Assembly (NCBI GenBank): GCA_016939365.1
Contig: JAFGHD010000074.1
Span: 1 to 47,229 of the forward strand
DNA from: Bacteroidales bacterium
GTDB taxonomy: Bacteria > Bacteroidota > Bacteroidia > Bacteroidales > JAFGHD01
Direction of reading: 5' to 3'
DNA length: 47,229 bases
Part shown: positions 37,401 through 44,546 of the stretch, in pieces
Layout of the letters: every line of letters begins with the position of its first letter
How positions within the stretch are numbered: the stretch's first letter is position 1
Notes under the pieces: model-generated
Seen by the model: the letters and a program-made list of their open reading frames with translations, nothing else
Told to the model about the DNA's origin: nothing
Database searches by the model: none
Translations under genes and position numbers: made by a program

Positions 37401-37446
37401 AAACCGGAAAAGGATGAGAAAATGCCTTTTCCGGTTTGTTTTTTTC
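37401..37446 (+). terminator. Rho-independent terminator after paralogue 1
   Basis: AAACCGGAAAAGG (37401-37413) pairs perfectly with CCTTTTCCGGTTT (37425-37437) around an 11-base loop, followed by a run of seven T after a G. It lies 52 bases after the stop. Confidence 0.93.
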
Positions 37447-37531
37447 AACGACAGCTGCTGCAATTTCTCTGTACCCTGAATCCGGTTACTGATCCCGCTC
37501 CGGACATCTCTGTTCAGATTATGATGGTTGC

Positions 37532-37564
37532 TTTGAAATTTCTTTTCATTTTTTAATAATTTTG
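37532..37564 (+). promoter_or_regulatory. Promoter of the second beta-solenoid gene
   Basis: TTTG at 37532-37535 and TAATTTTG at 37557-37564 are spaced by 21 bases, an exact consensus match. The predicted start lies about 40 bases before the ATG at 37610. Confidence 0.7.
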
Positions 37565-37609
37565 GCCTCTATACGATTTGAATTTAACAATACAGTAAAA
37601 ACCAAAATC

Positions 37610-38341
37610 ATGACAAAAGGAACGATCAGAAACACAGGAGGATTGCTGGTGCTTTTCATTTTCCTGCTCCATTCAGTACAGGGGCAGATACATTCCACTA
37701 CGGGTGGTGGATCATGGAGTGATACCCTGACCTGGGTGAATTGGAAGGTCCCCACAGCCACTGAGGATGTCATCATCGAGGGACCGGTTGACGTTACCGG
37801 TGCGGAATGCAACAATCTGGTAGTGCAGCCCAACGGTATACTGCAGAACAGGAGCTATACCAATTATACCCTGAAGGTGTCGGGAAACCTGACCAACAAT
37901 GGCATCATCAGGAATTATCCCGGCTGGTATAATCTTTACATCGCCGTGGGAGGAGACATCATCAATAACGGGGAATGGTCGAACAGCTATACCTATCTCA
38001 CAGGAGATCAGGATCAGCACCTGGTCTTTACCAAGGAGTTTTCAGGGTACCGCCTTGAGGACGTTAAACCCGGGAGTGCCCTGATCGCAGATTCCGACCT
38101 TAACTTCAGGAACACCAAGATCGACCTCAAAGGCAGTAAGATTCAGCTGGGTCAGGGAGGCAAACTGTATATTTACGGTGAATGGCTGTTCAACGGTCAG
38201 ATCATCGGGAACAACAGTGAAGTCTACTTGTATGACAATGCCTTTCTTGAAAGAGTCACTCTCGAGAATGTGGCGCTGAAAGGCATCGTCAATGTCTACA
38301 GTAGTGTGGTGATCGAAGAGGAGAACGTGATCGACCTGTGA
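37610..38341 (+). CDS. Secreted beta-solenoid protein, tandem paralogue 2
   Basis: The Met at 37610 begins a signal peptide (MTKGTIRNTGGLLVLFIFLL); the preceding in-frame TTG would fall inside the promoter. It has 243 residues like its neighbour. From the first mature residues (IHSTTGGGSWSDTLTWVNW) on, the two proteins are near-identical, with scattered changes (VRGN/VSGN, ANSGSALIAN/VKPGSALIAD). The signal peptides are unrelated. Similarity therefore begins sharply at the mature chain, as if signal peptide and promoter were replaced after duplication. It also lacks a T9SS domain. Separate promoter and terminator suggest the two copies are regulated independently. Confidence 0.75.
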   Translation: MTKGTIRNTGGLLVLFIFLLHSVQGQIHSTTGGGSWSDTLTWVNWKVPTATEDVIIEGPVDVTGAECNNLVVQPNGILQNRSYTNYTLKVSGNLTNNGIIRNYPGWYNLYIAVGGDIINNGEWSNSYTYLTGDQDQHLVFTKEFSGYRLEDVKPGSALIADSDLNFRNTKIDLKGSKIQLGQGGKLYIYGEWLFNGQIIGNNSEVYLYDNAFLERVTLENVALKGIVNVYSSVVIEEENVIDL

Positions 38342-38375
38342 CCTGATATAGGAACACTGAAAAGTATGCTCATAG

Positions 38376-38404
38376 GGCCTTTCCGGAAGGGAGGGCCTTT
38401 TTTT
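38376..38404 (+). terminator. Rho-independent terminator after paralogue 2
   Basis: GGCCTTTCC and GGGAGGGCC form a 9-bp stem with two G-U pairs and a GGAA tetraloop, followed by seven T. It lies about 35 bases after the stop. Confidence 0.85.
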
Positions 38405-38966
38405 ACCTTGGATTATTGCGGGCCTTTGGCAGCAGTCATCACGATGTTCCCCAAACCTTTGTATTTTAGAGATTGTTTAAAATTTTGAAAATCTGAATCA
38501 TGACGAAAACTTAAAATTTACAGCCGTTCCTGATAGAAAACATTTATGCGCAATGTTCGCAAAGAATCAGCAAAGAACGCAATGAGGAAACGCATAATAT
38601 GTATGCTGTCCAGACTCCCATCAATACAATATAGCACACCCTTGGCGATACTGGCGGGATCTTGGCGCACTTTGCGTTTCCGGTATTTAATTCCCGGTTA
38701 AACAGCATCAGTATAAATGATTTGGTCGATTATCTCAAAAAGGCTTTCGTTGAATGATACGAGTAAAAACAATTATAAATTTAAGCAGTCTCTTCGACGT
38801 TTCAAAAGATGATGCAATTGTTTAATCTCAAGCAGCCATTATTCTTAGCCTTTCAGCATATGAGCAAAAGAAATGCGGTTTATCTCGTCCTGATCATCAG
38901 GGGATGGATTTTCCCCTTTTCTTATCTCTTCAGTATTGCTGCGGGATGGTTAATTATACAAATCAA
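38405..38966. other. Gene-free region of about 560 bases with CGCAAAG-type repeats
   Basis: No supported gene is present. Between 38549 and 38681 there are CGCAATG copies (38549, 38579), CGCAAAG (38558), GCAAAG, and the reverse form CTTTGCG (38670). GGAAACGCA (38586-38594) and TGCGTTTCC (38673-38681) form a perfect inverted pair 78 bases apart. Such CGCAAAG-rich tracts resemble non-coding repeat debris seen in many environmental Bacteroidota genomes. The rest (38700-38960) is AT-rich and unremarkable. No clear promoter for the next gene is seen. Confidence 0.4.
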
Positions 38967-40979
38967 ATGACCTCATACATGACAGGGAATGGCATCCGGT
39001 ATCCCTTACGGATATGGCCGGTACTCACATTCGTGGTACCTGTATTGTTATCAATGGTTTCTTGTTCTTCCGGGACTTCCCCGAAGGACCTTAATCAGGT
39101 ACTTCCGCTTTATTCCGATGGCAGGCCCTACACCCGATGGTGGTGGTTTGCCTCGGTGATAGACACACAGGATGTGAAGTACCAGCTTGACTGGTTTGTG
39201 GATCATGGATTTGGCGGGGTGGAGATTGCCTGGGTTTACCCGTATGAAGGGGATACAGCGGCGGAGAGGTATTCATGGCTCTCAGAGGACTGGACCAGAG
39301 CGGTGGTGTTTGCCCGGGAATATGCAAACCGGATCGGTCTGGGTTGCGATTTCACCTTCGGAACGCTGTGGCCTTTTGGAGACAGTAAGGTGCCTCAGGA
39401 GGAGGCCGGTCTCCAATATGGAAAGGATGGGTCTGAACGGACCATGCGACTGACCTGGGAACACCCGGTCCGGGGCCGTGTGATCAACCACCTGGATCGG
39501 ACGGCACTGGAGCACTATTCAGACCGCGTGGGCAAAGCGCTTGCTCCCGCATTGACAGTCGGCCCTACCGCCCTGTTCTGTGATTCCTGGGAGGTGGAAA
39601 CACGTAAGATATGGAGCGGTGGACTCGACACGGCTTTTTGTGGCCGGTTCGGTTACGATATAACACTTTTTATGGACAGTCTGTATCTCCCCGGTTACGA
39701 GGCTGTATTTTACGATTATTTGAAACTGGTCTCCGATCTTGTGATCCGGGAGTTCTATATTCCCTTTACCGGGATCAGTCATTACCTGGGGTGCTTTTCC
39801 AGAGCGCAGTGTGGAGGTGCACCCACAGATTTGGTCACTGCCTTTGCCTCTGTGGATATTCCCGAAACGGAGGCCATCCTGTTTGAGCCTTCCTTTGCCT
39901 TGATCCCCGTTTCTGCTGCCATCCTGGCGGGTAAATCCATAGTGTCATCCGAAACCTTCACCTGCCTTTACGGATGGAAGGGCTGGCCGGGGCCTGGCCC
40001 TTATCAGGGAGAGGAACAGGTGGCCGACCTCAAACGCCTGGTTGATGCCCTCTTCGCCCATGGGGTCAACCAGATCATCTGGCATGGTACACCATACAAT
40101 GGCCCGGGCGGGAACCAGCGTTTCTACGCATCGGTACATACCGCCCCGGGGAGTAAACTCGAGGCCGACCTGCTACCTTTTAACCTCTATCTCACACAGG
40201 TCTCGCAGGTCATGCGGAAGGGGAAACCTTATACCGAAGTGGCTATTTACCTGCCCCTGGAGGATGCCTGGATGGGTGTGGAATATCCCGACTCACTGAA
40301 ATTCCCGTGGGCATGGGGTGAATATGAAATGAGGTATGTCCGCCCTCCGGAGCAGCTCAAAGGGTATCAGCCCATATGGATCAACAGTCATTTCCTTGAA
40401 ACTGCAACTGTTGATAATGGAAGGTTGTATTCCGGAGATGCCTCCTTCTCACTGTTGTATGTGGATGTGAAATACCTTGATATGGATGGACTCAAAGCAA
40501 TACAGCGGATTGCTGTTGAAGGATTACCCGTATGCATCCGGAACATGCCGCTTCAGCCGGGTTACCGCCCTGATAAGGATTATGAACCCCTCCTGAATTC
40601 TCTCATAAATCTGCCGAATGTTTCAGACGACCCTGCTGGGATATGGGACAGGACACCTTTGGTTTCAGGGGAAGATATACCGGATTTTTTTTGCAGGCAT
40701 GACCATGACACGGCCTGGATCTTTTTTGCCCATCCTGTATCGGAGGATCTGAAATACCCACTTGAATATGGCGGTTCTTACCAGGAAGACGTGATCCTGA
40801 GGCAGGTCCGGCTGAGGGTTGGTTCATTGGATACCTTGGTTGAATTGAAATTTCAGCCATACCGGTCGTTGCTGGCCCTTATTTCAGGCGGGAGATTGGA
40901 TTGGGAGCCTCTGACCTACATTCCCCCTGTTCCTGAACAGCTGGCTCCGCAGCATCAGGAGTGTCGCGACGGGCAATAA
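38967..40979 (+). CDS. GH106-like glycoside hydrolase lipoprotein (alpha-L-rhamnosidase-related)
   Basis: I start at the ATG at 38967 because it gives a signal peptide with lipobox LSMVSC (Cys 33); the ATG at 38979 is equally possible. The mature protein of about 637 residues carries hallmarks of family GH106: YTRWWWFAS near the N-terminus, VKYQLDWFVDHGFGGVEIAW, the paired LFCDSWE and RFGYD segments, and SRAQCGGAPTDLVTAFASVDIPETEA. GH106 enzymes release L-rhamnose from plant or algal polysaccharides. The protein is shorter than usual for the family (commonly 900 residues or more) and ends soon after the catalytic region. It is cell-surface or periplasmic. No SusC/SusD pair adjoins it. A bidirectional terminator follows. 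Confidence 0.78.
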   Translation: MTSYMTGNGIRYPLRIWPVLTFVVPVLLSMVSCSSGTSPKDLNQVLPLYSDGRPYTRWWWFASVIDTQDVKYQLDWFVDHGFGGVEIAWVYPYEGDTAAERYSWLSEDWTRAVVFAREYANRIGLGCDFTFGTLWPFGDSKVPQEEAGLQYGKDGSERTMRLTWEHPVRGRVINHLDRTALEHYSDRVGKALAPALTVGPTALFCDSWEVETRKIWSGGLDTAFCGRFGYDITLFMDSLYLPGYEAVFYDYLKLVSDLVIREFYIPFTGISHYLGCFSRAQCGGAPTDLVTAFASVDIPETEAILFEPSFALIPVSAAILAGKSIVSSETFTCLYGWKGWPGPGPYQGEEQVADLKRLVDALFAHGVNQIIWHGTPYNGPGGNQRFYASVHTAPGSKLEADLLPFNLYLTQVSQVMRKGKPYTEVAIYLPLEDAWMGVEYPDSLKFPWAWGEYEMRYVRPPEQLKGYQPIWINSHFLETATVDNGRLYSGDASFSLLYVDVKYLDMDGLKAIQRIAVEGLPVCIRNMPLQPGYRPDKDYEPLLNSLINLPNVSDDPAGIWDRTPLVSGEDIPDFFCRHDHDTAWIFFAHPVSEDLKYPLEYGGSYQEDVILRQVRLRVGSLDTLVELKFQPYRSLLALISGGRLDWEPLTYIPPVPEQLAPQHQECRDGQ

Positions 40980-40982
40980 AAC

Positions 40983-41022
40983 AGAGGCCCGGCGGTTTAT
41001 CCGCCGGGCCTCTCAGTTTTTT
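40983..41022. terminator. Bidirectional rho-independent terminator
   Basis: AGAGGCCCGGCGG (40983-40995) pairs perfectly with CCGCCGGGCCTCT (41001-41013) around TTTAT. T-runs occur on both strands (AGTTTTTT on the plus, GTTTTATT on the minus). It ends the GH106-like gene and the convergent cohesin-like gene. Confidence 0.93.
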
Positions 41023-41071
41023 ACTCAGCTTTTATTACCCTGTGAAATCCATTGTTTCACAACTCAGGTCA

Positions 41072-44000
41072 CTATGGTACCTGGGCGCCCGATCCGCTGT
41101 TGGGCTTCCAGATATCATTCTTATCACCGTTGTTCACCTGGGAATCGAGGTTGAAGTCCCCGGCCAGGTAACCGGAATTTCCGGCCTGAACAGACCATAC
41201 CTCTATTTTATCCGCATTGTTAACCTCCCTGTCGGCGTTACCGTCCCCACCGATCATGCCCCAGATCCCCGGTACAATCTGCTTATGTCCCAGAGCACCT
41301 CCGTAAGCCTGGCTCGAACCGGTTGTATAATCATAGGAATATATCCCCCCTGATCCGGTCAGCGGATTGGCAGACATCACCGGAAGGTGATTCCTGTGGT
41401 GCAGCACAACGAACAGGTTCTGCGAGACAGAGACGTTGAACTGCGGCAGGCTGCTGCCATCCGTACCTGTGAACGAGCCATCCTTCAGGACAAAACAGGC
41501 TTGCCTTGCGATCATGGTAGCCTGGGTGGCCTGGCTGGCAGTAGCGGCATCGCGCAATTCCACCAGAGCCCAGTCCACCACATCGGCATTGGGGATGGAC
41601 GGGACACTCTCCGTACCGCTGTAATTCCAGGGAGGATTGTTATACGGCTGGGCCAGCGGAAGGAATCCGGACGTGTTCAGTATTGTGGTCATCTGTGTCC
41701 CGCTGAAGGGACCCTGCAGATACTCCTTCAGGGCGGTCTTGATCCCGGCCTGTTCCACGGTGATGGTCACATAATCGGCTGCTGTGCATCCCCCTGAGGT
41801 GACTGTCAGGGTATAGGTGATGGTGGCAGGCGGTGTGGCTACCGGATCGGGTATGGCCGGATTGCTCAGATAGCTGGTGGGAGTCCAATCATAAGTGTAC
41901 CCGCCCACTCCGCCTGAAGCAGAACCGTTCAACTGTGTGCATCCTCCTGCGGTAATGGTGACATTGGGGCCTGCATCGGCGATCAGCGGATTGGTCACAA
42001 CGGAAACCGTCCCGTTATTGAAGACCGTCGGGAACAGGTTGCCGTTGAGATCCGAATATTCACAGGCACCCGGTGTCTGGGTGTCCCAGGTCAGAGTGCT
42101 GGAGCCCGATGGCAGGATGAACCGGAATACGATCAGTGTTCCGCTACCGATATCTGCCGGATCGGTCGAGGCCCAGCTCATGATCACCTTTCCGGGGATG
42201 CTGTTTACCACCAGCAACCCGGTGGCGAGCTCCGCGTGCGGGTCCTGGTATCCGTTGAAGGTGATCTGCCCCGGATTGAAATTAAGAGTCAGGGAAATGG
42301 CTCCCACATTGTTGCAGTTCGAGACTACTATAGGCAGAATCAGGTTCCCGGTGCATGAATTGGAAACCGTTGACACTGTAGTGGTGATCGGGGTCAGTAC
42401 CGTGAGGGTGGCCGGATTCGAGTATTGGGGTGTGGGCGGACAGGAGGCGGTCAGCCTGCAGCGGAACATCCAGCCGTCCATCCCTGCAACAACCGGATTG
42501 ACGGTCATAGTAGCTGTGGTTACCCCGGAGTAACCCGAACCGTTGGAGAGGTTGCCCCAGTTTGCACCCCCGTCGGTGCTGCGCTGCCATTGGTATCCCA
42601 GGTTGCTGCCGGTAGCTGTGATGGAGAAGCTGACCGGTTGTCCGGCCACCACAGTTTTGTCAACAGGATGGGAGGTGATCTCTGGCGTCTGGTATACCAG
42701 CGACTGGCCGTTCACATAGCTGGCCGAAATGATGTTGCCGTTGATGTCGCTGTATTCGCAGTTGCCAGGAGTCTGTGTATCCCATGTAAGGGTTGAAGTG
42801 CCAGCCACACCCTCAAACAGCAGCTCGATCAGCAGTCCGTCACCAAATGACGAGGCTGTGGTGGAGGTCCAGGTCATGAAGACCTTTCCTCCTCCGGCAT
42901 TGCATACGAAGTTGCCGCCGCCGAGGGCAGGATTGAGACCCTGGAACCCGGTATATGTCAGTACCGATGTATTGTAACCCAGCGTCAGTGAAAAAGCCCC
43001 CACGCTGAAGAAATGGGTTACATTCACGGGTATGACCACCGGGCCGGGACAGTCGGTCTCGTTGCCGGCGGTGGTGGTGATGTGCGGCAGCACCGTCAGA
43101 ACGGCAGCATTCGATGTAACTACAGGTGGACAGGTACCTGAAACCACACAATGGTACTGGTAGCCGCTCATGCTGAGCAAAGCATTGGTGACATTGAGTG
43201 TGGCGGAGGTCACCCCGCTGTAATGACCGCCGTTGGTCAGGTTTGTCCAGGAACTTCCACCGTCGGTGCTGATCTGCCATTGGTAGGATAGGCCCGTCCC
43301 TGTGGCCGTTACCGAGAAGGTGGTGTTGGTGTTCTCGGGAATGATCTTGCTTGCGGGGTGGGAGGTGATGGAGGGGATCTGGTAAACCGTCATGCTGTTG
43401 TTGACGAACACTGCTGTGATCTCATCCCCGTTGATGTCGCTGTATTCGCAGTTGCCGGGTGTCTGGGTGTCCCATGTCAGCGGGCATGTACCGGTAACAG
43501 CGTCAAACTGCAACTCTACTAGGGCTCCTGAAGTAATGGTCACGGCGCTGGTGGCTGTCCAGGTGATATATATCATTCCCCCGGCAGCATTGGCAACAAA
43601 GTTTCCCGGTGCCAGAGCCGGATGCACATTCTGATAGCCCTGGTAGATAAGTACCGCCGGGTTAAAGCTGAAGGCCAGCGAGAAGGCGGCGGCAGCCTTG
43701 AGGGTATCCACCCGCACCGGCAGTTCGTACGATCCAGGACAGGTATTCTGAGTCTGGAAGGTCGTTGTGATCGGATAGACCACGGTCAGTAACGCCGGAT
43801 CGGAGAATGCGGCCGGTGTGCATGTCCCTTCCACCCGGCAACGGTACATGTTGCCGTTCATGGAATAGGGAATGTTGGAGACATTCAGCGTGGCTGTGGT
43901 CACTCCGGAATAGGAACCTCCGTTGTTCAGATCTGACCAGCTGGAACCGCCATTGACAGATATCTGCCACCGGTAAGTGATACCCGTGGCTATGGCGCTG

Positions 44001-44536
44001 ATGCTGAAGCTGGTGTTCTGTCCCGGAAGGACTGTCCGGTTCACCGGCTGGGTGTTGATGACCGGTGGCTGAAATACCGTCACCGGTCCATTGGTGTAGG
44101 TCGACGGGATAATGTTCCCGTTGGGGTCGCTGTATTCACAATTACCTGGAGTCTGAGTGTCCCATGTCATATTGCTGCTCCCCGGAATGCCTGAAAACCG
44201 GAGGTCCAACAGGGTGCCGGAACCGATATTGGCCGCTGTGGTGGAGGCCCAACTCACGATCACCTTGTCACCGGGACTATTCACGATCAGAAAGCCCGTG
44301 CCCAGTTGCGGGTGCACATTCTCATGCCCCACAAAGGTCAGAGTTCCTGTGTTGAACTGTAGCACCAGGGAGATGGCACCGACATTGTTGCAGTTGGCCA
44401 CCGTGACGGGGACCACCAGCTCACCGGGACAGGTTTGCACTGTCCCGGCCGTGGTGCTGATCGCCTGGCTTTGCAGCAAAAGGGGCCAGGTAATGATGAA
44501 AAGCGCAGATATTAATTTGATCAGTTGCGTTTTCAT
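41072..44536 (-). CDS. Giant surface protein with four cohesin-like modules and a dockerin-like C-terminus
   Basis: The Met at 44536 starts a signal peptide (MKTQLIKLISALFIITWPLLLQSQ). The 1154-residue protein alternates modules. Cohesin-like domains lie at about 25-155, 250-380, 480-612 and 711-844, each with TCPG-VIPV--- near its start and TWDTQTPGNCEYSD-NG near its end. Ig-like domains lie between them at about 156-248, 383-478 and 613-710 (YQWQ-STDGG--W--L-NG--YSGVT). A PKD-like domain follows at about 845-925. The final 219 residues are the same module as in the 26733 beta-helix protein, with two calcium loops (GDGNADREVNNADKIEVW, GDFNLDSQVNNGDKNDIW) and the end GSGAQVP. Each cohesin-like unit has one Cys near each end, suggesting a disulfide. 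It starts 10 bases after the upstream surface protein gene and is probably co-transcribed with it. Confidence 0.82.
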   Translation of the reverse strand: MKTQLIKLISALFIITWPLLLQSQAISTTAGTVQTCPGELVVPVTVANCNNVGAISLVLQFNTGTLTFVGHENVHPQLGTGFLIVNSPGDKVIVSWASTTAANIGSGTLLDLRFSGIPGSSNMTWDTQTPGNCEYSDPNGNIIPSTYTNGPVTVFQPPVINTQPVNRTVLPGQNTSFSISAIATGITYRWQISVNGGSSWSDLNNGGSYSGVTTATLNVSNIPYSMNGNMYRCRVEGTCTPAAFSDPALLTVVYPITTTFQTQNTCPGSYELPVRVDTLKAAAAFSLAFSFNPAVLIYQGYQNVHPALAPGNFVANAAGGMIYITWTATSAVTITSGALVELQFDAVTGTCPLTWDTQTPGNCEYSDINGDEITAVFVNNSMTVYQIPSITSHPASKIIPENTNTTFSVTATGTGLSYQWQISTDGGSSWTNLTNGGHYSGVTSATLNVTNALLSMSGYQYHCVVSGTCPPVVTSNAAVLTVLPHITTTAGNETDCPGPVVIPVNVTHFFSVGAFSLTLGYNTSVLTYTGFQGLNPALGGGNFVCNAGGGKVFMTWTSTTASSFGDGLLIELLFEGVAGTSTLTWDTQTPGNCEYSDINGNIISASYVNGQSLVYQTPEITSHPVDKTVVAGQPVSFSITATGSNLGYQWQRSTDGGANWGNLSNGSGYSGVTTATMTVNPVVAGMDGWMFRCRLTASCPPTPQYSNPATLTVLTPITTTVSTVSNSCTGNLILPIVVSNCNNVGAISLTLNFNPGQITFNGYQDPHAELATGLLVVNSIPGKVIMSWASTDPADIGSGTLIVFRFILPSGSSTLTWDTQTPGACEYSDLNGNLFPTVFNNGTVSVVTNPLIADAGPNVTITAGGCTQLNGSASGGVGGYTYDWTPTSYLSNPAIPDPVATPPATITYTLTVTSGGCTAADYVTITVEQAGIKTALKEYLQGPFSGTQMTTILNTSGFLPLAQPYNNPPWNYSGTESVPSIPNADVVDWALVELRDAATASQATQATMIARQACFVLKDGSFTGTDGSSLPQFNVSVSQNLFVVLHHRNHLPVMSANPLTGSGGIYSYDYTTGSSQAYGGALGHKQIVPGIWGMIGGDGNADREVNNADKIEVWSVQAGNSGYLAGDFNLDSQVNNGDKNDIWKPNSGSGAQVP

Positions 44537-44546
44537 GATTACCCGG

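Noticed and set aside
41072-44536. A T9SS type A domain at the C-terminus
   Set aside because: The usual NP-PF--- entry and PG-Y-Y pattern are missing; the chain ends in calcium loops and QVP.
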